Positions 43,768 to 54,302 of a stretch of DNA of 64,000 nucleotides are shown here, one piece after another. The first letter of the stretch is position 1, and every line of letters begins with the position of its first letter. The position numbers and the translations under genes are program-made. Origin of the DNA: Xiphydria camelus (Eukaryota > Arthropoda > Insecta > Hymenoptera > Xiphydriidae); contig OY783192.1 of assembly GCA_963678675.1 (NCBI GenBank), forward strand, positions 8,323,736-8,387,735, read 5' to 3'. The notes beneath the pieces were generated by a model. It was not told the DNA's origin and searched no databases. It saw only the letters and a list, made by a program, of their open reading frames with translations.

Positions 43768-46578
43768 TAGTCCAGTCAAGATATCATTTTTCAAAAAAAT
43801 AATTGCGGACAGGTCGATTTTTTGAAGGTCGATGGAGGGGTGCCTCCCGAGTCTCCAGCCAAATTTGCACCCTTGCCAACCCCTGGAGAGGGGTGCAATA
43901 GGGGTGGTTTCTTTTTTTTTTTTTTGAAATTTTTTTTTCTAACTTGTAGAGAATAATATTTTCTACAACTTTGCCTAATAAAATTTTTTTTTAACTTTCA
44001 TTTTTAACGATCTAGCGCCCATTATACGGGAAAACATTCACCATACTTATTTATTACGGTTCAGGAAATATACGAACGAAAGGTTGAATAGCTGGTTTTT
44101 CCATGCCGTTTCATTGACAACTGTCTCCCGAGCTTTCAACAAAAAAACGCAGTCTAACCACTTCGGGGTTTTGCGTAATAGGGGTGGTCTCATTATTTTG
44201 GGGCGGTTTTTTTATGGGTCACTTGTACTTAATAAAAATCTGTACAGCGTTATTTCCTTATAGTTAATTTTTTAAACGTTGTTATTAACTAGTAGAGGCC
44301 TCAAAATGTATGAAAAATGTTTGCGGCTACAGTATTGGTTTTTGTCTCTTGCTTACAGGCTTGAGAAAGGAATGCAAGGAATGTAGTGAATACCTGCCTT
44401 TTTGAAGGTATTTTGATATAACGGTTCATACCGTTCGATATTCTTGGAACATAACCATAAGTTAAGTCCAGCCTGTACACCTCGTTTAATCCCATGCGGT
44501 CTGATTTGGTAATGAGTACCAATCGTTGTGAAGTCGTTGATGGTGGTTGGCTACTGCATAGAGTAGTGTGGCGCAAAGATACGACAATACGGCAAATTTG
44601 TGACCAGTATGTTGAATATGTTAGACAGCATTTTGTGGGGAATGTCCTCATCATATTTGACGGCTATCCAGACAATGAAAAAGACTGGGGCACAAAAACA
44701 TACGAACGTTTACGTCGCGCTAACAAACAAACATCACCTGATTATGTTTTTGACGACTCCACAGTACTACTGGCAAGTCAAGAAAAATTTATCGTAAATG
44801 AACGAAATAAGAAAACCTTTCTTGTCATCCTTTCTACATATCTGCGGCAATCCGGCATTGAAGTTCTATAAGCTGTAGAAGATGCCGACGTGTTAATCGT
44901 GTCCACAGCTCTGGAGAGATCAGCAGTGTTTGACGAAATATATATAATCGGTGAAGACATTGACTTGTTGGTGCTGTTAGCCGGATTGTGCTCAGAATCA
45001 ACCACCAACGTGTTTTTTAGGAAGCCTGGGCGTGGACAGAAGCCACAACACATTTATTCCACAAGCAGTTGGAAACACTCATCCCAAACACGGAAGTGGA
45101 TACCGTTTTTACATGCGTTCAGTGGTTGCGACACCACCTCCTCCATGTTCGGTTTTGGAAAAGGAAAACTCATCACAACGATAGAACAAGATCCCGAACT
45201 ACAAAAATTTGTTCCGTTCTTCTACAATAAACGTAATGATACTGAAACAGTGACTTTTGCAGGAGAACGCATTATGATCGCATTGTATGGTGGTGATGGT
45301 AAGGACGATTCCTTGGACGCTTTGCGTTACAAATGTTTCATCCGATCAACGGCTAAACTTAGAAGCAATCTTTCCACGCTCCCACCGACTACAGACGCAG
45401 CCAAGCAACATTCCCTAAGAACGTACCACCAAATGCAAATGTGGCTTGGCCAGTACCTAGATGCAGATGAATGGGGCTGGGAAAAGCAAGCACGAGGTTG
45501 GATGCCATGTATGACAACAAGAGACCCTGCTCCAGCACAGCTTTTGAAGCTCATATCATGCCAATGCGCAGGACCATGCCGTGTAGCCTGCGGTTGTCGC
45601 AAAGCCGGTCTGAAGTGCACAGCAATCTGTAAACACTGTGCGGGTGAGACCTGTGAGAACGTGCAAGTTTTACCAACAATTGCAGATGACGACAATGTCA
45701 GCGATGATGAAGATCTTAACGATCACAACAGGCAAACAAGTGCCCATGAACCACTCGTCGACGAAGAGGAAATTTTGACTGACGATGACCATGCAGAAGC
45801 CATAAGCGCACCCGGTCCCTCCTCAAAGAGAGGACGGTTCAAATGAGGGGAAAACTGTCCTTGAAATTATCTTTGCACGATCGTGAATTAAGCCTTCTGG
45901 GGAAATCACGTAAAAAAATACGCGCCCAGAACTCTACCTCAAGGGTGGTGTGGAAATGAGTTCAACCTTTTGTTCGTATATTTCCTGAATCGTAATAAAT
46001 AAGTATGGTGAATGTTTTCCCGTATAATGGGCGCTGGACCGTTAAAAATAAAAGTTAAAAAATATTGTATCAGGCAAAGTTTTAGAGAATATTATTCTCT
46101 ACAAGTTAGGAAAAAAAATTTCGAAAAAAAAATTATAAGAAACAACCCCTATTGCAACCCCCTGCAGGGGTTGCGGAGTGTGATTTTTTTGTTGGAAGCT
46201 CGGGAGACAGTTGTCGATGAAACGGCATGGAAAAACCAGCTATTCAACCTTTCGTTCGTATATTTCCTGAACCGTAATAAATAAGTATGGTGAATGTTTT
46301 CCCGTATAATGGGCGCTAGAACGTTAAAAATAAAAGTTAAAAAAAATTTTTATTAGGCAAAGTTGTAGAGAATATTATTCTCTACAAGTTAGAAAAAAAA
46401 ATTTCAAAAAAAAAATAAATAAGAAACCACCCCTATTGCACCCCTCTCCAGGGGTTGGCGAGGGTGCAAATTTGGCTGGAGACTCGGGAGGCACCCCTCC
46501 ATCGACCTTCAAAAAATCGACCTGTCCGCAATTATTTTTTTGCACCCCCTATAGAGAGGGTCTAGTTTTACTGGACTA
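43768..46578 (+). mobile_element. TIR transposon encoding a PIN-CXC protein, CTA target duplication
   Basis: The termini TAGTCCAGT ... ACTGGACTA are flanked by CTA at 43765-43767 and 46579-46581. The 5' LTR has the uninterrupted site (ATCTCTAGGC), so the insertion and the 3-bp duplication are certain. Inside the termini are ~340-bp imperfect inverted arms (about 43790-44110 and 46180-46560; CACCCCTCTCCAGGGG and CCCGTATAATGGGCGCT are mirrored). A partial extra arm copy lies at 45950-46170. One spliced or unspliced gene occupies the middle. The superfamily is unclear. Confidence 0.85.
44494..45846 (+). pseudogene. PIN-like nuclease + Tesmin/TSO1 CXC protein, one nonsense codon
   Basis: A continuous 450-codon frame has one stop (TAA, 44869-44871, residue 126). 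Acidic residues in VLIIFDGYPD (about 52), VEDADVLIVSTAL (about 127) and IIGEDIDLLVLL (about 151) follow the FEN/XPG-like PIN nuclease pattern. HAFSGCDTT...GFGKGK (about 206-224) looks like the helix-turn-helix that follows it in that fold. LISCQCAGPC ... CGCRKAGLKC (about 354-390) is a Tesmin-type Cys-rich DNA-binding motif, with an acidic tail after it. An upstream exon is likely, since TTGCTTACAG near 44357 is a good acceptor. No DDE transposase is present. Role in mobility is unknown; the protein may be the element's own enzyme or a captured gene. Confidence 0.7.
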
Positions 46579-46777
46579 CTAGGCATCTCCCTCGACGCTC
46601 GAGTGACCTTGCACTCCGCGCGTGTCCTTATATACCTAGAGCGGCGGAGTGCTATCGGTCCTCATTGGCCGGTAACGGTCGGGTGGGGGGCGACTCGAGG
46701 CAGTCCCCCTGATTGGCCCGACGTTACGTGCTCGACGATCCGCCGCACCAATCCCCCGCGAGCAGGCCAGTGTCCAC

Positions 46778-47546
46778 TGTTACGACCTGGTCTAATCCAG
46801 TCCTGGTCGCTTTGAAACGCGAGGCGCTAGGATCGTTTTACCGCGTGAATGGGTTACATTCAAACGTGCGAGTAGCGCGAATTCCGGTAAAATTCAAGGA
46901 CACAAGATAGAAGTTAATGCAGAGGTTGCCGACAGGATTCAAAGTTTTATTGACTGTAGAAACACACTGATGAATGAAGAGGCACTGCTCGGTATACTAC
47001 ACTGAACACAGAACAAAACTATACTACCGCTCTCTTGTATTCGGTTGCGGTTTATATCTCTTACAACAGCTAGATAGTGGGGATAGCGTGGGCAATGCGG
47101 AACGCTCTAAATGGCTGCAAAGTGGTGTGAACGCGAGGGATGACGCTCCCCTGAGTCACACACCTAACGGGACCAAGCAGTGGTTGCTCGTAGCGTACGC
47201 AGAGATCGGAGTTCGTCGCTATTTCTCCGTAAAGCGGATTAAGTAGCCGACAGTTGGCGGTGATTAGCAGAATGATTTCGGTGACGCGTGACATACTAGG
47301 AATCGTCCGGCAATTAGCCTTCCGCGAAAGGTACGGGACTGCGAGCACATTCCAGCCCCCTGCTTGGCCTTATCATATCCCATCTTATCCCTTCCCTGCT
47401 AATAGCGAGGATTTGCAATACACGAGCTTTGAATTTGAGAGTCCTTTGAACACCCCGCGTTCTTTAGCGGAAAATATGATGGTTGTCGCTTCATGTAGAC
47501 TTGTCCAAAGAACTGTCGTTCCATGAAAGCGTGACGGAACGTCACA
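46778..47546 (-). mobile_element. Solo LTR of a second LTR-retrotransposon family
   Basis: TGTTACGACCTGG ... GAACGTCACA (TG...CA) is flanked by CCAC at 46774-46777 and 47547-47550; the 5' LTR has the empty site. On the minus strand it starts TGTGACGTTCCGTCACGC, with GATATAAACC (TATA-like, about 47050) and AATAAAAC (polyadenylation-like, about 46945) in the right order. It is 769 bp with no coding sequence, the expected product of LTR-LTR recombination. Confidence 0.85.
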
Positions 47547-47631
47547 CCACTGAGCGCTGCCCGGGAGCGTCAAGCGCTCTCTAAAGACTAACTATGCTAG
47601 GGACTTATACTTATAAAAATGACGCACGTCA

Positions 47632-47645
47632 ACTCCCCCCTACTC
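47632..47645 (-). promoter_or_regulatory. Polypurine tract of the Gypsy element
   Basis: The minus strand reads GAGTAGGGGGGAGT immediately before the TGACGTGCG start of the 3' LTR, the position and composition of a plus-strand primer. Confidence 0.75.
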
Positions 47646-47791
47646 AGGCTACCAACCGTCGCAGACGTTGGAGCTCTAGTTTGCGCCGCTATGAATTATG
47701 TACATACGTTAGCTTAAAGACAATACAGTAACATTACTTATCCTAGTTTAGTGTTGCGTGGCTTAACTACTCTGGATAAAAAGAAGAAATT
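47646..47791 (-). other. 3' non-coding part of the Gypsy element
   Basis: Unique sequence between the polypurine tract and the nested Helitron fragment. No frame. Confidence 0.5.
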
Positions 47792-48052
47792 ACTAACTCA
47801 AACCTTCGCGGATATGCGTCCAACTGTTCCCCAAATTTTCGTCGCAATCGGATGAACGGTTTAGGAAGGCATAATAATCATCCGTACCGGTACTTTTTGA
47901 ACACCCTGTATAAGATTTACTAACTCAGAAACCTTCGCGGGCATGCGTCCAACCATTCCCCAACTTTTCATCGCAATCGGATGAACGGTTTAGGAAGGCA
48001 TAATAATCATCAGTACCGGTACTTTTTGAACACCCTGTATAAGATTTACTAA
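47792..48052 (-). mobile_element. Helitron-like fragment, left piece
   Basis: Two units of the ~129-bp repeat seen at 8252-8870 (CCTTCGCGG, CGCAATCGGATGAACGG, GTACCGGTACTT). It begins abruptly mid-unit, so the CTAG end is missing, and it is cut at TTACTAA by the composite Tc5-like element. It continues at 51762. Confidence 0.75.
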
Positions 48053-48564
48053 CAAGGAAACGTTTCGAGGCCGCCGCTTCCGATCTTGATGAAACTTCGT
48101 AAATTTAAAGTTTATCGAAAAATAAGAGACCCCTATTTTTTTATAGCGGCCCAATTTTGGTTTAAGGGGGTGAAATGGACCCCTGAATTTTCACCCCCTT
48201 CGAGCTATCTCCGAAACGAAGCGAGATAGATGAAAACTTTCAATGTACGTTTTGTTTGGTTTTTTTAGTATAATAAAATCCCCTAAACAGATTTTGAAAA
48301 AAAGCATTATTTTTCAAAAAAAAAAAAAAATTTTTATCTAATTTTTCGAAATTTCGGTTTAGTCATGTGGACAAAAATTTAGGAAATTTTATTACAAATT
48401 CAACCATGTATGACATGATATATTTCCCTCCTACAGTTTTGCAAATTTCTAACTTTTATGTCTGATAATGAGCGGGCTACCAATGGCAGTAACGGGATAG
48501 GTCGGGGGTTATTACTTCTATGTATTTTAATGCCACTTTTCTTTTATTTAATAAAGTTCAACTT

Positions 48565-48945
48565 CTATGGCTCATAATTATGACAATAATGGTATTCCGT
48601 GAAAAAATGTTTTATACAAAGTTGTTTCTTACACCAAGCACACGTAATAACGGCAATATCGCCACATATGTGGCATCGTGGTTCCGAGTCCTGTGCAAAA
48701 CAAAATTCTACAGGATGTTCAAATTCAGGAGGTCTCCTGAATATATATCCACTCTTGAACCACGAATATTTAATAAAGTTAGTAAACCGTGGTGAAGAAA
48801 ACTGATTATGAGTAAGAGATTGAAGTTTTAAAATATTATCTCTCGAATGAAGGTTAATATCGTAATTGAAAAGAGTTACAATATCTGAAAACCTCCTTAC
48901 AAAATTCTTCCACATTCGAAAGCCGTATACGTCTAGCGGAATATT
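48565..48945 (-). pseudogene. Tc5-like transposase C-terminal part, reversed copy
   Basis: The frame starts in the last catalytic block (IPLDVYGFRMWKN) and runs through RRPPEFEHP, CHICGD, CAWCKKQLC and KHFFTEYHYC to its stop at 48565-48567. The sequence is intact over this part and ends at a sharp junction near 48945. It lacks the first two catalytic Asp residues. Confidence 0.75.
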
Positions 48946-49079
48946 ATCAAAATAAAATGGATAAAAATTGTTCAGAAATCTTATTAATAAATCCGACCGT
49001 TAATTTATTTATATTATTTTCTGTTTGTGTGTAAGTAACTAATAATTCACTCACAGGTTAGATAAAATTGTCTGAATTT

Positions 49080-49404
49080 TTATAGTTTTTTGTTGGAATC
49101 ATTTTTTTCTTTACTTTTCTTCTTCGCGTACTGTTTCCTCCAGTACTCCTCACATTCTTGCAGCTCTCGTTCTACTTCGGCCATGGATGGTCCTGTTGTG
49201 CGGAATGTCAGATCCAGCGATTTCCCGGGAGACGGCAATGGTATGTGCCCATTTTTAAGATCCTCCACGATCTTCTCAAAAGTCGGTAACTCGTTTGAAC
49301 CCATCACTTGAATGATAGACGCAGCCAATGAAACTGAAGCTCTTTGCTTCTCGGCCCTGTATATATACTCCTCGAAAATGCCGTAAACAACATTCCTGTT
49401 ATTT
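49080..49404 (-). CDS. Unidentified exon-like frame inside the composite transposon
   Basis: A minus-strand frame is open from about 49404 to a stop at 49080-49082. It is preceded by a plausible acceptor (CACCGGGGCCATATAAG) with a pyrimidine tract and AACTAAAC branch-like sequence. The ~107 residues include FEEYIYRAEKQRASVSLAA, PTFEKIVEDLKNGHIPLP, a helical stretch (AEVERELQECEEYWRKQY) and a Lys-rich tail (KKKSKEKNDSNKK). Composition looks protein-like. I do not recognise the family. It is absent from the other Tc5-like copy, so it may be captured host DNA. It could also be chance. Confidence 0.35.
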
Positions 49405-49611
49405 GTAGGGTTGCCTTATATGGCCCCGGTGATGCGAAAGAGGGAGTTTAGTTCTTTGGACAAGCTTTATTATTAGTTGGCTCTGTGCCCATGTAAAAAT
49501 ATTTTCGTACGCGCTCTCGAGTTTCGTACGCGGACTCCGAGGATGATGGCCCCTTTTTGGGAAGTCGGACCTCCCACCCTCTCCAGTCTGTTTCGTTCTT
49601 GTGAGGCGACT

Positions 49612-51250
49612 TCATTATATATAAGGAAGCGAAAGAGAAAGCTTTTTAGTCTGAATATTCAGTTTCTATGGTGCACAGCAGTTCATATTATTATTATGGC
49701 AATTATAAATCCGATCAATGTGTTAACTTTATTGGTGGCCGTTTTCAGTGTACCAAATGGAAGAGAAACTCCAATGAATAGTGCAGAAGTGCAATTGAAA
49801 GATTTATTACAAAATATTATTATACGTAGCATGGAGGATTCATCATTTCGAGTCGAACATGAAAATAAATTGGAATTGGAAGATTCAATCGAGGATAGTG
49901 AAATGCACGCTGTTAATACTGACTGGCTGGAATCGGATGTCGAGGATGTTCCTCACGTAGAAACCTCTATACCTCCAGAACCATATCCCTGTACACCCGA
50001 TGAAGAAGCGGTTAGCTTTGACTATAAACAAAGTGCCATAGATTACTGGAACAGTGGGAAGAAAAGACGTCGAACCGTAGCAGCAGTTCAACATCAGTTT
50101 AAAAAAGTGAAATCTGATAGACAATTACGAAGATGGGCTGCGCAAGTAGGACAGGGGGGTACTCAAAATGATAAATTAATACCATGATGTAGACCTTAAA
50201 CGATGGGCTTTACAAGCAAAAGAAGTAGAGAATCTTTCAACCTTCAAAGCAAGTCAAACATGGTTGAGGTCATTCAAGAAAGCATATAGAATTGTCTCTC
50301 GAAAGATCACAAAGTTTGTAACGAGAAAAAACGTTGAGGGTGAGGAAAGTTTGAAAGTACGAAGCCATGCCTTCGTAGAACAAGTGAAGCCACTCATTAC
50401 ACAATATGGACCACAAAATGTATTTAACTCTGATCAGAGTGGATTTAATTTAGAAATACATTCTGGCCGAACTTTAGCTACATCGGGGCAAAAAAAAATT
50501 GAAGCTGTGGTACAATCAATATCTTCTACAACCCACAGCTATACTATACAACCCACCATATCTGCTGATGGAAAACTACTGTCGCCTCTTTATGTGGTAT
50601 TAAAAGAGGCTAGTGGGCAATTGGGAGAACGAGTGCAACAAACCGTGTTTAGGCCGCCAAATGTATACTTCATGGCTTCCAAATCTGGGAAACTTACAAC
50701 CGATCTCATGAAAACATGGCTGCAAGAAGTTTACTTCCCTAACACTGGATCTACAAGCGTCTTACTGCTGGACTCTTGGAGTGGACAATGTGAGCGAAGT
50801 GTTCGAGAAGCTACACCAGAAGACAAGACAATAATATTAATGACGATTCCACAAGGCACCACCGGACTGATTCAACCGCTAGACGTATACGGATTTCGAA
50901 TGTGGAAGAATTTTGTAAGGAGGTTTTCAGATATTGTAACTCTTTTCAATTACGATATTAACCTTCATTCGAGAGATAATATTTTAAAACTTCAATCTCT
51001 TACTCATAATCAGTTTTCTTCACCACGGTTTACTAACTTTATTAAATATTCGTGGTTCAAGAGTGGATATATATTCAGGAGACCTCCTGAATTTGAACAT
51101 CCTGTAGATTTTTGTTTTGCACAGAACTCGGAACCACGATGCCACATATGTGGCGATATTGCCGTTATTACGTGTGCTTGGTGTAAGAAACAACTTTGTA
51201 TGAAACATTTTTTCACGGAATACCATTATTGTCATAATTATGAGCCATAG
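49612..51250 (+). pseudogene. Tc5/pogo-like DDE transposase, copy 2
   Basis: This is the same protein as at 1252-2953, with different lesions. The G-run and A-run that are short in copy 1 are full here, but ~58 bases are missing near 50182, removing part of the DNA-binding region and shifting the frame. The frame resumes before 50264 and then runs uninterrupted to the TAG at 51248-51250, with NSDQSGFN, LLLDSWSGQ, GTTGLIQPLDVYGFR and the C-terminal Cys/His cluster. An upstream open stretch back to 49477 is not shared with copy 1. Confidence 0.8.
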
Positions 51251-51761
51251 AAGTTGAACTTTATTAAATGAAAGAAAAGTGGCATTAAAATACATAGAAG
51301 TAATAACCCCCGACCTATCCCGTCACTGCCATTGGTAGCCCGCTCATTATCAGACATAAAAGTTAGAAATTTGCAAAACTGTAGGAGGGAAATATATCAT
51401 GTCATACATGGTTGAATTTGTAATAAAATTTCCTAAGTTTTTGTCCACATGACTAAACCGAAATTTCGAAAAATTAGATAAAAAAATTTTTTTTTTGAAA
51501 AATAATGCTTTTTTCAAAATCTGTTTAGGGAATTTTATTATACTAAAAAAACCAAACAAAACGTACATTGAAAGTTTTCATCTATCTCGCTTCGTTTCGG
51601 AGATAGCTCGAAGGGGGTGAAAATTCAGGGGTCCATTTCACCCCCTTAAACCAAAATTGGGCCGCTATAAAAAAATAGGGGTCTCTTATTTTTCGATAAA
51701 CTTTAAATTTACGAAGTTTCATCAAGATCGGAAGCGGCGGCCTCGAAACGTTTCCTTGTAA

Positions 51762-52099
51762 GTCAGAAACCTTCGCGGGCATGCGTCCACCATTCCCCAA
51801 CTTTTCATCGTAATCGGATGAACGGTTTAGGAAGGCATTTGATATTACCTTAAAGGTCACTGTCAAGGTCAAATCCAATACGACCACTGGGTAGCCACGG
51901 GAAAATCCTTAAAGTTTTGTATTAAACATTTTTCTCTAAAATGTTTTCCCGTTGAAATAATCCAGCTTGCGCGAATATTATGCGCAGTAGCGCCACACAC
52001 ACACTGACGCAGTCACATGTACACGGCTTACGTCTGACGCTCGATTTCCCAGGAAGGTCCCACCGTAGAGCCATAGCATAGATGTTTACACATCAAAAA
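51762..52099 (-). mobile_element. Helitron-like fragment, right piece
   Basis: It continues the Helitron cut at 48052: the rest of a ~129-bp unit, GGTCAAGGTCAAATCC, GGGTAGCCACGGG, GCGCAGTAGCGCCAC and CATAGCATAGATGTTTACAC, parallel to 8800-9120. Read on the minus strand this is the 5' part of the element. Confidence 0.75.
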
Positions 52100-52529
52100 T
52101 ACGTGTGTGTATAATAACATATAATATAAAACAGTTTTTATAGAAAAATTGTTAGATGTGAAACATCGAATTTCTTCTTTGTAGAAAGTATGCGATAGGA
52201 AGGATGGACCACGCGTCCGTCGAAAGAACACGTGCGCCAGTGCGCATTTGTATTTATGACTGTGATACTATTAAACGGTACGAACCATTGTGTCTAATTC
52301 AAAAAGCGCATTTAGTTTACTCTCTCTTAACTCTACCATCGGTACTGTTTAATAGTATCACAGTCATAAATACAAATGCGCACTGGCGCACGTGTTCTTT
52401 CGACGGACGCGTGGTCGATCCTTCCTATCGCATACTTTCTACAAAGAAGAATTTCGATGTTTCACATCTAACAATTTTTCTATAAAAACTGTTTTATATT
52501 ACATGTTATTATACACACACGTATTTTTA
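52095..52529. mobile_element. 435-bp near-perfect palindrome (foldback), copy 1
   Basis: The arms at 52095-52305 and 52320-52529 mirror each other (AAAAATACGTGTGTGTATAA at the outside, CAGTGCGCATTTGTATTTA inside) with very few mismatches. The centre includes TTAGTTTACTCTCTCTTAAC. Related copies: 53245-53600 and a fragment at 62195-62300. Confidence 0.85.
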
Positions 52530-52550
52530 TCTACAACAAAGTATCTTACA

Positions 52551-52780
52551 TCGATGTGGGCCTAAAGTTCATAGATAATAAGATAATAGCGATTAAATTT
52601 CCTTTCCTGGTGAATAAGTTTAGCCTCATATGTATCTTTGACTTATCAAATATCTATTTACAATCGTGATGTATTATAGATTGTACACACATACGTACCA
52701 TATGAGGCTAAACTTACTTGCCAGCGAAGAAGTTTCAATTACTATTATCTCATTATTTATGAACTTTTGACCTATATCGA
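52551..52780. mobile_element. 230-bp foldback
   Basis: The left arm TCGATGTGGGCCTAAAGTTC ... AAGTTTAGCCTCATATG pairs with the right arm (CATATGAGGCTAAACTTA ... GAACTTTTGACCTATATCGA) around a ~70-bp AT-rich centre. It is non-coding. Confidence 0.75.
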
Positions 52781-53244
52781 TATGACTTTTCTATGCATGG
52801 TGGGAGAAGGAAATTCTTCGAAACCACCGAGCTGGAGCATGAAAATTGGCGCCGGGAGAGTACGCAGATTCAGCGCCGTTCGGTTGGTGCTATCCCCGAA
52901 GAAGTACACGTGCACCGCGCAATAGTCGAATTTATTGCGGGTCTGCACTTTGTCCGAGGAGAGCATAAAAGGCAGAGGGTTTCTGTTGCCTCCCGCGAGG
53001 CTCCTGAAATCTGAGCACGCGGTCGAGGCCCTTCGCTTGCGACCCGGCGCCTATCACTCTCGCTAGACTGAGTTACTATCTATTTAGCCGGTCAAATAGA
53101 CTGAAATTTCTCTGGCAGTAAATTTTTATCGTGTATCCACTGCACACAATCTAGCTAGATTTATTTTTCTCAACCGAGATTCTAGACAAACTCTCGCTAG
53201 ATTGTTCTCAATGCTGTGTCCACTTGAGTAAATCTAGCTGAAAA
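52781..53244. other. No gene recognised
   Basis: Frames exist on both strands over 52770-53014 with GC content like exonic DNA, but no motif is recognisable. The right part is AT-rich. It may be remaining Gypsy non-coding sequence or another insertion. Confidence 0.4.
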
Positions 53245-53600
53245 CGAAAGAACACGTTCGCCAGTGCGCATTTGTATTTATAATTGTGATACTATTAAAT
53301 GGTACAAACCGTTGTGTCTAATTCAAAAATCGTATTTAGTTTACTCTCTCTTAACTCTGCCATCATTCGCTGTTCCGTCTCGCGATAAACGGAATTCGAC
53401 ACAACGGTTCGTACCGTTTAATGGTATCACAGTCATAAATACAAATGCGCACTGGCGCACGTATTCTTTCAACGGATGCGTGGTCCATCCTTCCTATCGC
53501 ATACTTTCTACAAAGAAGAATTTCGATGTTTCACATCTAACAATTTTCCTATACAAACGGTATTTAAATGTTATTTTTAAACGTGCTAACCAATGATCAA
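53245..53600. mobile_element. Foldback related to 52095-52529, copy 2
   Basis: Shares CAGTGCGCATTTGTATTTA on both arms, GATACTATTAAATGGTAC and TTCCTATCGCATACTTTC. The left arm is shorter than the right. The centre has an extra inverted block (CGTCTCGCGATAAAC) absent from copy 1. Confidence 0.75.
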
Positions 53601-54302
53601 TCAATCCTCATGCTTTCATTGATGAGGGTAAATACTGCTTCGTACACCGATACAGTGAGCGTGTAGTAGTAAGTGGTTAAGCTAGGGCTCGGTGAAAGGG
53701 GACCATCGAGTCGTGGCGGAGAGAGCCGAAGCGTCCCGAGTTAGGCCAGGCGAACGTTGGGACGCAGTTCAGTGAGGAGACGCAGATAGAATAGATATAG
53801 ATATAGAGGCAATGTTCAACGTTCGCCTGGGCGCAGCGTATTTAGCCACTCCAGTGACGTTTCACGAATAGCCGGTCTCACCCCCGAAGCGCGGCATAAG
53901 ATGTTTCACATCAAAAAGAATAATTACTAGCCAACCTAGCTTCTCTAAAGTAATAGTAAAAATAATAATTAAGGGAAGGAATTTATACTAATTACTGCTA
54001 ATGCATTATTCTCCCACGGGGAAAAATAATTATTAGCTATCCTAAGTTCCCATAGTTAATTACAACAAAAATTAATATTAATAAAGAAAATTTGATACTA
54101 ATTACTCATAAGGTATTGTTCTATTAGGCATCTTATCCAAGATGACGAGAAGGACCACTGCCGTGGTGCCCGAAGTTGACCCTACTCCGAGGGTCGGGCT
54201 TCGCGTCCGCGATGCCGTAGTTGGTAGCCATGCGCTGTGGCTAATGGAACGTCTTATCCAAGATGACGGGGAAGGGCCACTGCTGTGATGCCCAAGTCGA
54301 TC
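53601..54302 (-). other. Gypsy 3' non-coding region with a tandem duplication
   Basis: Two ~118-bp copies at about 54124-54240 and 54250-54362 share CTTATCCAAGATGACG, CCTACTCCGAGG, CGCGTCCGCGA and GGTAGCCATG. The rest (53640-54120) is unique, with GGCGAACGTTGGGACGCAG and a near-inverse GTTCAACGTTCGCCTGGGCG 60 bp apart. The exact boundary between nested insertions and Gypsy sequence is not visible. Confidence 0.55.

Larger units (their letters stand above)
43276..47631 (-). repeat. Gypsy 3' LTR, interrupted twice
   Basis: LTR sequence is at 43276-43767, 46582-46777 and 47551-47631, together ~0.78 kb, matching the 5' LTR. The first interruption is the PIN/CXC transposon (43768-46578) and the second a solo LTR (46778-47546). 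The minus-strand start is TGACGTGCGTCATTTTTATAAG, with a TATA-like box. Several inverted CCAAT boxes occur at 46650-46760. Confidence 0.85.
48053..51758. mobile_element. Composite Tc5-like transposon with two inverted 3' ends
   Basis: Both termini are the same 3' end of the Tc5-like element in inverted orientation (CAAGGAAACGTTTCGAGG ... CCTCGAAACGTTTCCTTG), flanked by TAA at 48050-48052 and 51759-51761. The target is ACTAACTCAG-type sequence of the Helitron repeat, whose intact units show the empty site apart from one base. Contents: a reversed 3' part (48053-48945), ~650 bp of unrelated DNA (48946-49611) and an almost full forward copy (49612-51758). The 3-bp T-N-A duplication and CAAGG terminus agree with Tc5. 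Confidence 0.8.

Noticed and set aside
44310..44400. A first exon of the PIN/CXC gene around ATGTATGAAAAATG
   Set aside because: The acceptor TTGCTTACAG is good but no donor or upstream coding exon could be supported.
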